Made by a program: the position numbers and the translations under genes
Shown here: in pieces, positions 25,244 through 37,738 of the stretch
Layout of the letters: every line of letters starts with the position of its first letter
Numbering within the stretch: position 1 is the first letter of the stretch
From: Campylobacterota bacterium
GTDB taxonomy: Bacteria; Campylobacterota_A; Desulfurellia; JAADFJ01
NCBI GenBank assembly: GCA_013152955.1
Contig: JAADFJ010000039.1
Coordinates: 1 to 47,587, forward strand
Direction: 5' to 3'
Length of the DNA stretch: 47,587 nt
The notes under the pieces: generated by a model
The model's database searches: none
Seen by the model: only the letters and a program-made list of their open reading frames with translations
What the model was told of the DNA's origin: nothing

Positions 25244-26067
25244 TATTCCTCCAGCCTGTTTCTGATTAGCTCTGTAAAACGGATCAAAAATCCATTTTCA
25301 ATTTTGAGTTTTCTCAAACAATCCTCTGCTTTTTCCAAAAGCTCTTCAGTCCGTCCTATTGCACGTTTTTTACCCATAAAAGATGCAATGTTCAGTCTGT
25401 CTTTTTTTATATCTTTAATATCATCGGAAATTTGATATGCGAGCCCAACCGCACCGCCGTAACGATTCAACAGCCCAAGTTTAATTTTATCGATACGGCC
25501 GATCAGCGCTCCTGACAATACGGACGCTTTGATAAGCTCTCCGGTTTTTTTTAGTGCAATCTTTATCAGCTGTTCTTCACCAATATCATATTTATTAATC
25601 AATACATCACTAATCTGACCCTCAACCATTCCGCCTGAACCTGCCGCCGCCGCTATTGTCAGCACAATATTTTTAAGTACACCGGCATCAATTCGGCTAT
25701 TTGCCAAAATATAAAAAGCATCGGTCAAAAACGCATCTCCCGTCAATATTGCAGTAGCCTCTCCGAATTTTTTATGCAGTGAAGGAATGCCTCTTCTCGT
25801 ATCATCATCATCCATACTTGGAAGATCGTCATGAATCAGTGAATATGTGTGAATATATTCAATCGCTGCAGCTACAGGCACTATTTCTTCTTCATCTGCA
25901 TCGAACAGCGAAGCAGTTTCCCAACAAAGCTGAGGGCGCAGTCGCTTGCCGCCCTGCAGAATTACATATTGCATTGCTTCCTTCAACTTATTTTGAGGAA
26001 CCGCCGCAATTCTGTCTTTTATAAATAGATTTAATTTTTCAGATCTATTTTTTGTCGTCGTTTTCAT
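25243..26067 (-). CDS. ispA: Short-chain polyprenyl (geranyl/farnesyl) diphosphate synthase
   Basis: A 274-aa cytosolic prenyltransferase that condenses IPP with allylic diphosphates to FPP or GGPP. The first Asp-rich motif is LIHDDLPSMDDDDTRRG near residue 93 (DDxxxxD, the bacterial FPP-synthase type), with GGKRLRPQL before it, and the second is ISDDIKDIKKD near 220. Length is slightly below the usual 290-300. It overlaps xseB by 23 bases; xseB-ispA adjacency is very common in bacteria. No dxs follows here. Confidence 0.94.
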   Translation of the reverse strand: MKTTTKNRSEKLNLFIKDRIAAVPQNKLKEAMQYVILQGGKRLRPQLCWETASLFDADEEEIVPVAAAIEYIHTYSLIHDDLPSMDDDDTRRGIPSLHKKFGEATAILTGDAFLTDAFYILANSRIDAGVLKNIVLTIAAAAGSGGMVEGQISDVLINKYDIGEEQLIKIALKKTGELIKASVLSGALIGRIDKIKLGLLNRYGGAVGLAYQISDDIKDIKKDRLNIASFMGKKRAIGRTEELLEKAEDCLRKLKIENGFLIRFTELIRNRLEE

Positions 26068-26260
26068 TGGGAATTTCTACTGTTTTTATCTCTTCTTCAG
26101 CCTCTTTAAGTTTAGACAGACAGATACGTGAAAGATCGGCTCCCTCTTTGTACAGCTTCAATGCTTCATCAAGCTTTACATCTCCGCTGTTTAATTGATT
26201 TGCTATTTCTTCGATTCTCGACAAAGCATCTTCAAAAACAATCTTATCCGCCATCTTCAA
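26045..26260 (-). CDS. xseB: Exonuclease VII small subunit
   Basis: A 71-aa helical-hairpin subunit that assembles with XseA for single-strand DNA degradation. The family core is clear: FEDALSRIEEIANQLNSGDVKLDEALKLYKEG followed by LSKLKEAEEEIKTVEI. xseA is not in the window. It overlaps the thioesterase gene by 17 bases and ispA by 23, so all three are translated as a block. Confidence 0.93.
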   Translation of the reverse strand: MKMADKIVFEDALSRIEEIANQLNSGDVKLDEALKLYKEGADLSRICLSKLKEAEEEIKTVEIPNENDDKK

Positions 26261-26666
26261 TCTCTATCTGTTTTGCCTTAGAACTTGCCATCTTGTTTCC
26301 GGCCTCATCATACACATACGCTGTCGAGTATGTAATCTTTCCACGCTTCTTCTCTATTTCTGCAGTTATATAATATTTCTTTCCGACCCTAAGCGGCTGA
26401 TGATATCTAATCGCAAGCTCCGCAGTCATAGCAATCCTGTTTTTTTGATAAAACAGATTTGCAACCGCTTCATCCAGAAGAGTTGCGGTAATACCCCCAT
26501 GCACCACACCGTCAAAACCCTGATGATATTCTTTCGGAGTAAATTCAGCTTTGCAGATTTCCCCGTCAAAACTAAATTTAAGTTTCAGACTAATAGGATT
26601 TTTTATGCCGCACCCAAAACAAAACTTTTTTGTATCTCTAAGATTTTCAATTTTTTCGCTTGACAC
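26244..26666 (-). CDS. PaaI-like hotdog-fold acyl-CoA thioesterase
   Basis: A 140-aa hotdog thioesterase. The catalytic-helix segment is VVHGGITATLLDEAVAN (about residue 54-70), the standard HGG...DE pattern. An N-terminal FCFGCGIKNPISLKL, found in many PaaI-like proteins, may bind a metal or acyl group. The start is GTG, chosen for GGAGGAG upstream. It is first of the eight-gene run; its promoter must overlap the divergent tRNA-Leu promoter. Acyl-CoA substrate is unknown. Confidence 0.85.
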   Translation of the reverse strand: MSSEKIENLRDTKKFCFGCGIKNPISLKLKFSFDGEICKAEFTPKEYHQGFDGVVHGGITATLLDEAVANLFYQKNRIAMTAELAIRYHQPLRVGKKYYITAEIEKKRGKITYSTAYVYDEAGNKMASSKAKQIEIEDGG

Positions 26667-26687
26667 TTGCTCCTCCGTTATTATAAA
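26660..26687 (+). promoter_or_regulatory. promoter of tRNA-Leu
   Basis: TTGACA, 16-base spacer, TATAAA, ending 10 bases before the tRNA 5' end. The -35 lies inside the GTG-start region of the divergent thioesterase gene. Confidence 0.7.
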
Positions 26688-26697
26688 TAGAACTGTT

Positions 26698-26786
26698 GCC
26701 GAAGTGGCGGAATCAGGTAGACGCGCTAGATTCAGGATCTAGTGGGGATTATCCCCGTGCCGGTTCAATTCCGGCCTTCGGCACCA
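26698..26786 (+). tRNA. tRNA-Leu (CAG)
   Basis: An 89-nt class II tRNA with acceptor GCCGAAG/CTTCGGC, anticodon arm CTAGA-TTCAGGA-TCTAG (anticodon CAG), long variable arm GGGGATTATCCCC, T-loop TTCAATT and an encoded CCA. Confidence 0.96.
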
Positions 26787-26857
26787 AAACAGTTATATCA
26801 TTTTTAGATATGCTATAAGAAAGGTTGATTTTGTCAATAAAGTAAAAGGAGTTTTAT

Positions 26858-28009
26858 ATGTCAAAAACATTTTATTTTACTTCCGAATCTGTAACGGAAG
26901 GGCATCCGGACAAGGTAGCGGATCAAATATCCGATGCCGTACTGGACGAGGTTATAAAAAATGATAAAAACTGCAGGGTCGCCTGCGAAACAGTGCTCTC
27001 AAGGGGCATTGTCTTTTTGTCAGGAGAAATAACAACCAGTTCATATGTCTCAATAGCCGATATCGCAAGAGATACGATAAAAGAGATCGGATATATAGAT
27101 CCTACCTACGGGTTTGATTATCGCACATGCGGCGTCTTATCGGCAATAACCCCGCAATCACCCGATATTGCAATGGGTGTAAACAGAGCCGGTGAAATTG
27201 GAGCAGGTGATCAGGGAATGATGTTTGGCTATGCAACCGATGAGACGCCAAATTTTATGCCTATGCCTATATCTCTCGCCCATTCACTTGCTATGAGACT
27301 GGCACAGGCAAGAAAAGAAAGACTGCTTGCGTATCTGCGGCCTGATGGAAAAACTCAGGTTACCGTAAGATACAATAACAGTATGCCGGATAAGGTTACA
27401 GCCGTAGTAATATCAACTCAGCACAGCCCGAGAGTTGACATGGATCAGCTGAAGCATGATGTTAAGGAAGAGATTATAGATTATGTAATATCCCCTGAAA
27501 TGGCCGATGAGAATATGAAAATTTATATAAATCCAACCGGACGTTTTGTCATTGGAGGACCCCAGGCGGATACCGGATTGACCGGACGAAAAATTATTGT
27601 TGATGCCTATGGCGGTGTGGGGTCTCACGGAGGAGGCTGTTTTTCCGGAAAAGATCCGACAAAGGTTGATCGTTCGGCAAGCTATATTGCCAGATATATC
27701 GCAAAAAACATTGTAGCTGCAGGCATCGCCAAAAGATGTGAGATACAGCTGGCCTATGCAATAGGTGTATCTGAACCGGTGTCTCTTATGGTTCACACAT
27801 ATGGAAGCTCAAAGGTTCCAAAAGACAGGATCAGAAAGATGGTTCAGGAAGTATTTCCGTTGACGCCGAAAGAAATCATCGAGCATCTTGACCTTTTGAG
27901 ACCTATCTATAAAAAAACCGCTGCATACGGACATTTCGGCAGAGAGCTTCCGGAGTTCAGCTGGGAGAAAACCGATATGACAGATATAATAAGGAAAAAA
28001 CTGTTATGA
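26858..28009 (+). CDS. metK: S-adenosylmethionine synthetase
   Basis: A cytosolic ATP:methionine adenosyltransferase of 383 aa. Motifs: [25 protein letters not shown] at residues 7-31, the hexapeptide GAGDQG near 117, [26 protein letters not shown] near 226 and the P-loop [19 protein letters not shown] near 254. Length is standard. AAAGGAG precedes the ATG. No SAM riboswitch fits in the 71 bases after tRNA-Leu. It overlaps ahcY by ATGA, coupling SAM synthesis to removal of its product inhibitor. Confidence 0.97.
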   Translation: MSKTFYFTSESVTEGHPDKVADQISDAVLDEVIKNDKNCRVACETVLSRGIVFLSGEITTSSYVSIADIARDTIKEIGYIDPTYGFDYRTCGVLSAITPQSPDIAMGVNRAGEIGAGDQGMMFGYATDETPNFMPMPISLAHSLAMRLAQARKERLLAYLRPDGKTQVTVRYNNSMPDKVTAVVISTQHSPRVDMDQLKHDVKEEIIDYVISPEMADENMKIYINPTGRFVIGGPQADTGLTGRKIIVDAYGGVGSHGGGCFSGKDPTKVDRSASYIARYIAKNIVAAGIAKRCEIQLAYAIGVSEPVSLMVHTYGSSKVPKDRIRKMVQEVFPLTPKEIIEHLDLLRPIYKKTAAYGHFGRELPEFSWEKTDMTDIIRKKLL

Positions 28010-29256
28010 ACTATGATATAAAAGACGTCGGTCTTGCCGGCAAAGGAAAACTGATGATTGAATGGGCAGAGATGAGTATGCCTGTTCTGAAAAATATAAA
28101 AAATGATTTCGAAAAGAGAAGGCCGCTTGACGGAGTAAAAATAGGATGCTGCCTCCATGTTACCACAGAAACTGCCGCTCTCATGAGAACACTCAAAGCC
28201 GGAGGAGCCGTCGTAGGACTCGCGGCATCAAATCCGCTTTCAACAAAAGATTATGTTGCAGCCGCGCTTATCGAAGACGGAATACCTGTTTTCGCAATCA
28301 ACGGAGAAGACAGGCAAACTTATTACAGGCACCTTGAATCGATTCTTGAAATGAGGCCGAACATCACTATGGATGACGGAGGAGATCTTATATCATTGAT
28401 CCACTCCAAACATCAGAATCTAACCGAAACAATGCTCGGCAGCACGGAAGAAACCACAACCGGAGTAATACGACTTCAAAGTATGGAGAAAGACAAAGCA
28501 CTTAAAGTACCGGTTATAGCGGTTAATGAGGCCGAGACAAAACATCTGTTCGACAACCGCTACGGCACAGGACAATCTACCCTTGACGGTATACTGCGCG
28601 CAACAAACAGGCTGATTGCCGGAAGCTGCTTTGTGGTTTCGGGATATGGATGGTGCGGAAAAGGAATGTCGATGAGAGCAAAAGGGATGGGCGCAAAAGT
28701 TATTGTGTGCGAAATAAACCCGGTTAAAGCGCTCGAGGCGGCTATGGACGGATTCTCTGTTATGCCGATTAATGAAGCTGCGGCAATAGGAGATTTTTTT
28801 GTAACAGTTACGGGAAATATAAATGTGATTGATAAAGAAGCAATGGAAAAGATGAAAAATGGGGCAATGCTGGCAAATTCAGGTCATTTCGACAGTGAAA
28901 TAAATACAAAATTGCTTAAGGAAACCGCTGTCTCAGCAAGAAACATTCGCCCTGCCCTTGATGAATATCGCATGTCTGATGGTAGAAAAATCTATCTACT
29001 GGCTGACGGAAGACTTGTTAATCTGTCATCAGCAGAAGGACATCCCTCCTCAGTTATGGATATGAGTTTTGCCAATCAGGCACTTTCGGCTCAATATTTA
29101 AATGAGAACAAAGATTTGGAACATAAGGTATACATTGTTCCGACTGAAATTGACAACAAGGTGGCATCTCTAAAGCTTAAAGCAATGGGAATAACAATTG
29201 ACACACTTACAAAAGAGCAGGAGCGATACCTTTCATCATGGAATATAGGCACTTAA
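28006..29256 (+). CDS. ahcY: S-adenosylhomocysteine hydrolase
   Basis: A cytosolic NAD-dependent enzyme of 416 aa that splits S-adenosylhomocysteine to adenosine and homocysteine. Signatures: [19 protein letters not shown] (residues 49-67), DDGGDLI near 122, [30 protein letters not shown] with the catalytic Lys nearby, and the NAD-binding [25 protein letters not shown] near 206. The short form without the 40-aa insertion is usual in many anaerobes and thermophiles. The C-terminus ends LSSWNIGT rather than the common PxxYRY, a normal variant of the short form. Confidence 0.96.
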   Translation: MNYDIKDVGLAGKGKLMIEWAEMSMPVLKNIKNDFEKRRPLDGVKIGCCLHVTTETAALMRTLKAGGAVVGLAASNPLSTKDYVAAALIEDGIPVFAINGEDRQTYYRHLESILEMRPNITMDDGGDLISLIHSKHQNLTETMLGSTEETTTGVIRLQSMEKDKALKVPVIAVNEAETKHLFDNRYGTGQSTLDGILRATNRLIAGSCFVVSGYGWCGKGMSMRAKGMGAKVIVCEINPVKALEAAMDGFSVMPINEAAAIGDFFVTVTGNINVIDKEAMEKMKNGAMLANSGHFDSEINTKLLKETAVSARNIRPALDEYRMSDGRKIYLLADGRLVNLSSAEGHPSSVMDMSFANQALSAQYLNENKDLEHKVYIVPTEIDNKVASLKLKAMGITIDTLTKEQERYLSSWNIGT

Positions 29257-29260
29257 GAAC

Positions 29261-29330
29261 ACCTCTATTAGTTCAGGGTGCTTAATTGAAAGCCCAAATT
29301 TGCCTGCCCGCACAGACAGGCACGCATGCA
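29261..29330. repeat. ACCTCT repeat copy 2 plus GCCTG palindrome
   Basis: ACCTCTATTAGTTCAGGGTG matches copy 1 at 1961. It is followed by TGCCTGCCCGCACAGACAGGCA (29301-29322), whose reverse strand shares TGCCTGTCTG with the palindrome inside the IS1182 transposase. The two elements lie between ahcY and csoR. Confidence 0.5.
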
Positions 29331-29430
29331 GATCTTATTAAGGTGCAAATTGTACAGGCAGCAATTAAGTTCAGGATTGGCAATACAAATGGTGCTAATA
29401 CCGAGCTGAATAAGTATGAAGCAATAAATA

Positions 29431-29733
29431 ATGAATACTAATAACAGCAGCTGCAAGCCGTATCTTTCTGATAAAAGTATTGAAAATCTTCAAAGCAGAC
29501 TTTCAAAAATAGAAGGTCAGGTAAGAGGTATTTCAAAGATGCTGCAGGAGAAACGAAACTGTAACGAAATTCTTGTACAGATCTCTGCGATTAAATCGGC
29601 AATTAATCAGGTTGCGATAAGACTCCTTCAGGAACATTTTAAAAGCTGCGTAAAACCTGAGATAAATGCCGGAAGACAGGATATCATCGATGATTTGATG
29701 CTTGCCGTTGAAAGATTGATTAAAATAACATAA
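29431..29733 (+). CDS. csoR: CsoR-family copper-sensing repressor
   Basis: A 100-aa all-helical DUF156 repressor. The Cu(I) ligand pattern is exact: C44, H69 (25 residues later) and C73, in KRNCNEILVQ and QEHFKSCV. RcnR-type nickel/cobalt sensors and CstR-type sulfur sensors would have different residues. The start of the family domain, LQSRLSKIEGQVRGISKML, is typical. It should repress a copper exporter, but no copA or copZ is in the window, so its target is elsewhere. The Shine-Dalgarno is weak. Confidence 0.87.
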   Translation: MNTNNSSCKPYLSDKSIENLQSRLSKIEGQVRGISKMLQEKRNCNEILVQISAIKSAINQVAIRLLQEHFKSCVKPEINAGRQDIIDDLMLAVERLIKIT

Positions 29734-29879
29734 TGAGATCACTCCGCAGATAGGTACCAGACCTGTTCCAGTATAGTAGTTATGAAAGGCTGGAAGTTGC
29801 ATATAATCATCAAAGAAAAATCCCGAATTGTATATAATAGCTGATATAATAAGACATAAGACAAACTGTTGAATGATGA

Positions 29880-29969
29880 TGGCGGAGGAGGTAGGATTCG
29901 AACCCACGGTGGAGAGGTCCCCACAACGGTTTTCAAGACCGCCGCCTTCAACCACTCGGCCACTCCTCC
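29880..29969 (-). tRNA. tRNA-Ser (TGA)
   Basis: A 90-nt class II tRNA with acceptor GGAGGAG/CTCCTCC, anticodon loop CTTGAAA (anticodon TGA), long variable arm, T-loop TTCGAAT and an encoded CCA. It is the second of two tRNA-Ser genes behind serS. Confidence 0.96.
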
Positions 29970-29976
29970 CTGTATT

Positions 29977-30066
29977 TGGCGGAGAGGGCGGGATTTGAAC
30001 CCGCGATAGGAGTAATCCTATACTCGCTTAGCAGGCGAGCGCCTTCAGCCGCTCGGCCACCTCTCC
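29977..30066 (-). tRNA. tRNA-Ser (GCT)
   Basis: A 90-nt class II tRNA with acceptor GGAGAGG/CCTCTCC, anticodon arm CTCGC-CTGCTAA-GCGAG (anticodon GCT), long variable arm, T-loop TTCAAAT and an encoded CCA. It starts 34 bases after the serS stop and may be processed from the serS transcript. Confidence 0.96.
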
Positions 30067-30100
30067 GGAGCCTTTAGTTTATATTAGAAAAACCGCTTTT

Positions 30101-31360
30101 TCAAGGGATAATATCGCTTCCCATATATGAGATCAAAGCCTCGGGAATCTTTATTGAGCCATCCTTTTGCTGATAATTTTCTATTACTGCAACCAGCGTT
30201 CTACCAACTGCAAGACCGGACCCGTTCAATATGTGCACGAAACGATTTTCTCCGTTCTCCCTGTATCTTATTTTCGCCCGTCTTGCTTGAAAATCACCTG
30301 TATTTGAACATGAGGAAATCTCCCGATAACGATTTTCTCCCGGCAGCCATACCTCTATATCGTATGTTTTTTTTGCAGAAAATCCGATGTCGCCTGTTGA
30401 TAATTCCATCACCCGATATGCAATGCCCAACGCCTGAAGTACACTTTCCGCATCCTTCACAAGCAGCTCAAGCTCGCTATCGGATTCATCAGGCCTGCAG
30501 AATTTTACAAGCTCCACTTTGTTAAATTGATGCTGGCGTATAATTCCCCTTACATCCTTTCCGTATGATCCCGCCTCCTTTCTAAAGCACACAGAATACT
30601 CCTGATATTTAATAGGCAGATCATACGCCTCAATTATTTCACCTGCATGAAGATTGACCAATGTCACTTCTGCAGTCGGTATAAGAAACAGTTCATCATC
30701 GGTTCGGTAAAGATCATCTATAAATTTAGGAAGCTGCCCGGTACCCATAAGTGCCTCCGCCTTTACAAGAACCGGCGTCAATATCTCCTGATAACCTTGC
30801 TTCAAATGAATATCAAGCATAAAATTTATCAACGATCTTTCAAGTTTCGCTCCCTTGTCTTTATGCACCACAAATCTGCTTCCCGAAAGTTTGGCAGCCC
30901 TATCAAAATCAAGCATTCCAAGCTGCTTCGCCAGCTGCCAATGATTTTTTGGTTTAAAGTCAAATACGGTCGGTTCTCCCCACTTTTTTACTACTCGGTT
31001 TGTCGACTCATCTTTACCGACCGGAATCGTCTCATCGGGCAGATTAGGTATCTCCATAAGCAGCCCTTTAAGTACAGCCTTTTTTGACACTGCCTGCTCT
31101 TTTATCTGCCTGATCTGCTCTTTTATCTGTTTATTGTTTTGTTTCAACTCATCAATCTTTTTCCTGTCGCCTGCAACCCGCTTAAACAGCTTTGCATTAA
31201 CTTTAGCCTTATGCTGAAGTTGTTCAAGCGTCCCGTTTATCTCAAGAAACTCTTTATCAAGCTCAACAATTCGGTCCCAATCAATTTTGTAGTGAAAGCG
31301 TTTCTCTATCTGTTTTTTAACATAGTCAATATTCTTTCTTATAAGTCCTATTGCGATCAC
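30101..31360 (-). CDS. serS: Seryl-tRNA synthetase
   Basis: A class II synthetase of 419 aa. The N-terminal antiparallel coiled coil that binds the long variable arm spans about residues 25-105 (LEQLQHKAKVNAKLFKR, NKQIKEQIRQIKEQ). Motif 1 region KLERSLINFMLD, motif 2 FRKEAGSYGKDVRGIIRQHQF and motif 3 GSGLAVGRTLVAVIENY follow. It overlaps the thiD2-like gene by four bases and is followed at once by two tRNA-Ser genes, so enzyme and two of its substrates may share a transcript. Confidence 0.96.
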   Translation of the reverse strand: MIAIGLIRKNIDYVKKQIEKRFHYKIDWDRIVELDKEFLEINGTLEQLQHKAKVNAKLFKRVAGDRKKIDELKQNNKQIKEQIRQIKEQAVSKKAVLKGLLMEIPNLPDETIPVGKDESTNRVVKKWGEPTVFDFKPKNHWQLAKQLGMLDFDRAAKLSGSRFVVHKDKGAKLERSLINFMLDIHLKQGYQEILTPVLVKAEALMGTGQLPKFIDDLYRTDDELFLIPTAEVTLVNLHAGEIIEAYDLPIKYQEYSVCFRKEAGSYGKDVRGIIRQHQFNKVELVKFCRPDESDSELELLVKDAESVLQALGIAYRVMELSTGDIGFSAKKTYDIEVWLPGENRYREISSCSNTGDFQARRAKIRYRENGENRFVHILNGSGLAVGRTLVAVIENYQQKDGSIKIPEALISYMGSDIIP

Positions 31361-31803
31361 TTCTCCTCCTTAGCAAGAGACTTTTCAATTTCATAACAAC
31401 CGTATCGTAGAGATTTTATTTTTATAGTCAATTTCGGCAGCAAAAGTTTTCCTATCTCCTCGATAACTCTGAGCGATTCTTCAACCCTTTTAAAATTACC
31501 GGCACTAACATCGCTCAACCCGGCCCTTGAGACCTCATCCTTCAGTGTTATTTCGGTACCGCAGTCGTTTTCGGTGTCTCTTGACTGAAGCAGAGGCAGC
31601 CTGATTCTATACTCCTTTTCACATTCGGTCAGACTATGTCTGAATTTTTTGAGAATCAGAATATTCTCTTGCTGACTTTCATAACAAAAGCGGTAAATAT
31701 CCTCAATAACACGCATTCCTTCTCTTGCTCTGTTGAAATTTGCATCCAGAAGCCTCAAAAGTTTTTCATTGCTACTGTTGCTGGAATATTCCTTCAAGTC
31801 CAT
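31357..31803 (-). CDS. thiD2: stand-alone ThiD2-like protein (putative HMP-phosphate kinase)
   Basis: A 148-aa protein resembling the ThiD2 domain (PF17792) that is often fused to the N-terminus of thiamine-phosphate synthase ThiE. Two internal repeats mark the family: ANFNRAREGMRVIEDIYRF near residue 21 and GNFKRVEESLRVIEEIGKL near 103; between them a kinked KKFRHSL and a D-E-V-S-R stretch, and RYGCYEIEK at the end. ThiD2 is reported as a monofunctional hydroxymethylpyrimidine-phosphate kinase of thiamin synthesis. Here it is free, without ThiE. It overlaps the upstream phospholipase-like gene by 32 bases. Family recognition is good; kinase activity is by homology. Confidence 0.75.
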   Translation of the reverse strand: MDLKEYSSNSSNEKLLRLLDANFNRAREGMRVIEDIYRFCYESQQENILILKKFRHSLTECEKEYRIRLPLLQSRDTENDCGTEITLKDEVSRAGLSDVSAGNFKRVEESLRVIEEIGKLLLPKLTIKIKSLRYGCYEIEKSLAKEEK

Positions 31804-32548
31804 ACCTGTTGCTTTTTTCTATTAAAACAAGAAATTTTACGCTGTCGCCGGCTTTCCATTGAACATCTTCCCTATTAAAAACAACTATCTTGAAGCGTCC
31901 TATATTTTTAAGATAGACAAATGAGGCTCTTCGGCCTTTTCTGATTCTTCTTATTGCACCATCAAGAATAACGATTTTTCCTATATGATTTTCTATCTGT
32001 TCTTTTGTTTTTATAACATCGGGTTTTTTCCGTTTAATCTCTTTTGTTCCGTTTTTCCATAACCGGACAAACTCTTTCTCGTAAAGTGCTCCAATTCGCT
32101 TATTATGAATAATAAGCATATTTTCATTATTTCTTGAATTTGCCGATGCAGTCCAGTTGTAAGAACCGGTAAGAACGGTTTTTTTGTCTATTACGGCAAA
32201 TTTGTTGTGCATAATTCCATCTACACCATAAAGCGAGATTACGGCTGCATATTTTACATTTACCCCATGATTAGTTAGATATTTCGCCTTGCTGTATAAA
32301 TTGCCGACGGCATTCTTAGTGTCCAAAAGCACCCTAACGATTACCTTCTGTTTCGATAACTTTATTATTTTCTGCGCAAGAGGTCTATCGGTAAAGCTGA
32401 ACATCGCGATATCCGCACTTGCTCTTGCCTTATCAAGCGCACCGATTATATGGGTTCTGACATGATCATTAGGAGAAAAATAAACATCAATGGAAGAAGA
32501 ACCTGATGGGGAAAATAAAAATATGAACAGCCCCGCCACAACTATCAA
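31772..32548 (-). CDS. membrane-anchored phospholipase D-like protein with C-terminal OB-type domain
   Basis: A 258-aa protein with an N-terminal hydrophobic segment (VVAGLFIFLFSPSG), probably an uncleaved anchor or signal. One HKD motif is present: MHNKFAVIDKKTVLTGSYNWTASANSRNNEN (residues about 113-143), of the single-motif PLD type that dimerises, as in the nuclease Nuc. After a basic linker the last 65 residues (GKIVILDGAIRRIRKGRRASFVYLKNIGRFKIVVFNRED) look like an OB-fold nucleic-acid-binding domain. That combination suggests a nuclease more than a lipase. The start is TTG in my reading, with no in-frame ATG upstream. Confidence 0.78.
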   Translation of the reverse strand: MIVVAGLFIFLFSPSGSSSIDVYFSPNDHVRTHIIGALDKARASADIAMFSFTDRPLAQKIIKLSKQKVIVRVLLDTKNAVGNLYSKAKYLTNHGVNVKYAAVISLYGVDGIMHNKFAVIDKKTVLTGSYNWTASANSRNNENMLIIHNKRIGALYEKEFVRLWKNGTKEIKRKKPDVIKTKEQIENHIGKIVILDGAIRRIRKGRRASFVYLKNIGRFKIVVFNREDVQWKAGDSVKFLVLIEKSNRYGLEGIFQQQ

Positions 32549-32597
32549 AATAGCGTTATACCTAATTAACGCATAGCGGAATTTACTGCTGTTTTTA

Positions 32598-36090
<3,493 letters not shown>

Positions 36091-36933
36091 TTACGCCTCC
36101 GGCTCCACATATTTCTGAGCCGTACTTATGGCAAGTTTTCTGACACGTCTTATGTAGTTGGTTCTTTCGGTAACGCTAATTGCTCCTCTGGCATCAAGGA
36201 GATTGAACAGATGAGAACATTTTATGCAGCAATCATAAGCCGGTTTCACAAGATCGGCATCAATCAGTCTTAATCCTTCATTTTCATATTCGTTAAAAAG
36301 CCTGAAAAGCATAGCAATGTCAGCTGTCTCAAAATTATATTTTGAGTATACCTTTTCATCCTGAATATGAATATCTCCATAACTGTAATCTTTACTCCAC
36401 TTGATATCAAATACCGACTGTTTTTTTTGAAGATACATCGCAATTCTTTCTGTCCCGTATGTCAGCTCGCATGATATGGGATCAAGATTAACTCCGCCAA
36501 CCTGCTGAAAATAGGTAAACTGACTGATTTCCATTCCGTCAAGCCAAACTTCCCATCCAAGACCCCATGCTCCAAGCGTCGGTGATTGCCAATTGTCTTC
36601 CACGAATCTTATATCATGCTTTTTTGTTTCTATTCCGAGCGCTTCAAGGCTTTTAAGATAAAGCTCCTGTGAATCAATCGGTGAAGGTTTTAGAATGACC
36701 TGATATTGATAATAATGCTGCAATCTGTTGGGGTTGTCTCCGTAACGACCGTCAGTCGGGCGGCGTGAAGGCTGGACATACGCGCACCTCCACGGTTTGT
36801 TTCCCAACACTCCGAAAAATGTTGCATGATGAAAAGTTCCGGCTCCAACCTCTATATCATAAGGCTGTAATATTATACACCCGTTTTCTTTCCAATAATT
36901 ATGCAATGTTATGAGTATATCCTGATATAACAA
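36091..36933 (-). CDS. glyQ: Glycyl-tRNA synthetase alpha subunit
   Basis: The 280-aa catalytic alpha subunit. Core: [80 protein letters not shown] and [16 protein letters not shown]. The start is TTG with AGGAGGG directly before it, and no ATG lies closer. Use of alpha/beta glycyl-tRNA synthetase excludes lineages with only the single-chain enzyme. Confidence 0.96.
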   Translation of the reverse strand: MLYQDILITLHNYWKENGCIILQPYDIEVGAGTFHHATFFGVLGNKPWRCAYVQPSRRPTDGRYGDNPNRLQHYYQYQVILKPSPIDSQELYLKSLEALGIETKKHDIRFVEDNWQSPTLGAWGLGWEVWLDGMEISQFTYFQQVGGVNLDPISCELTYGTERIAMYLQKKQSVFDIKWSKDYSYGDIHIQDEKVYSKYNFETADIAMLFRLFNEYENEGLRLIDADLVKPAYDCCIKCSHLFNLLDARGAISVTERTNYIRRVRKLAISTAQKYVEPEA

Positions 36934-36942
36934 TTGCCCTCC

Positions 36943-37560
36943 TTAATATTTTCTGCTAAAAATTGCCGAAAACAGAAGTCCGTACATAAATCCGCCGATA
37001 TGAATCAGCCATCCGGTATCGGTTTTATCGGTAAACGTCATTATACTGTCTATATACTGAATTACAAACCAAATTGCAACAAAAAGTAGAATGAAAATTC
37101 TTGAAAAATGATGTACAAACGGATCCAATCTGAAATATCTGATCTTTTGGGCTGCAAAATAATATATATATCCGGCTACTATTGCACTTATTGCTCCGCT
37201 TGCTCCTATTATCGGAATTGATGAGCTGCTGTTAAAAAATGAGTAAAAGAGAACACTTGCTGCTGAAGCCGATATAAACAGTAAAAAATATTGCCTGTGT
37301 CCGATTTCCATCTCAAGATCATTGCCGAAAATATAGATAAAAACAGCATTTGTAGCAAGATGAAAAAAATCGTAATGCAGAAATGCGTAAGAGATTATGC
37401 GCCAGAAAGCCAATCTGTCAAAAAAAAGCGATGGAGAAAATGACAGACTCGCAAAAATAGAGTTTTTTTCTGCACCAACTGCATATATAACAACAAAAGA
37501 CACTATTAAAAATAGATTGACCGCAGGTAATCTATTTATTGCGGCTGCAGCATTTCTCAT
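36943..37560 (-). CDS. Rhomboid-family intramembrane serine protease
   Basis: A 205-aa polytopic membrane protease with about six helices. The catalytic Ser sits in PIIGASGAISAIVAGYI (GASG, about residue 119) and the catalytic His in WLIHIGGFMYGLLFS near the C-terminus. The family loop segment FLHYDFFHLATNAVFIYIFGNDLE is present near residue 60. It is the first gene of the run leading to glyQS, nine bases before glyQ. Substrates of bacterial rhomboids are mostly unknown. Confidence 0.88.
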   Translation of the reverse strand: MRNAAAAINRLPAVNLFLIVSFVVIYAVGAEKNSIFASLSFSPSLFFDRLAFWRIISYAFLHYDFFHLATNAVFIYIFGNDLEMEIGHRQYFLLFISASAASVLFYSFFNSSSSIPIIGASGAISAIVAGYIYYFAAQKIRYFRLDPFVHHFSRIFILLFVAIWFVIQYIDSIMTFTDKTDTGWLIHIGGFMYGLLFSAIFSRKY

Positions 37561-37738
37561 AAATATCCGGTTTTCTTAAAGGACATTTTTATTGATCCAT
37601 AAACAAACATCCAAACTTCAAATTAGAATCTTCTTTCATTGCAAATCCAGGCAAAAAATCCAGCCGTACATATGCAATTTATGTCTTGCCTGCAAATTCG
37701 GACTCTCAATTTAAAACACTCGTAAATGATAGGCGCCC

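Noticed and set aside
26787-26857. Possible SAM riboswitch upstream of metK
   Set aside because: Only 71 bases separate tRNA-Leu from metK and they contain no conserved SAM-I, SAM-II or SAM/SAH core or stable stem set.
29734-29762. GAGATCACTCCGCAGATA after csoR, similar to the MITE end
   Set aside because: About 14 of 18 bases match, but no core or partner end follows; too weak to call.
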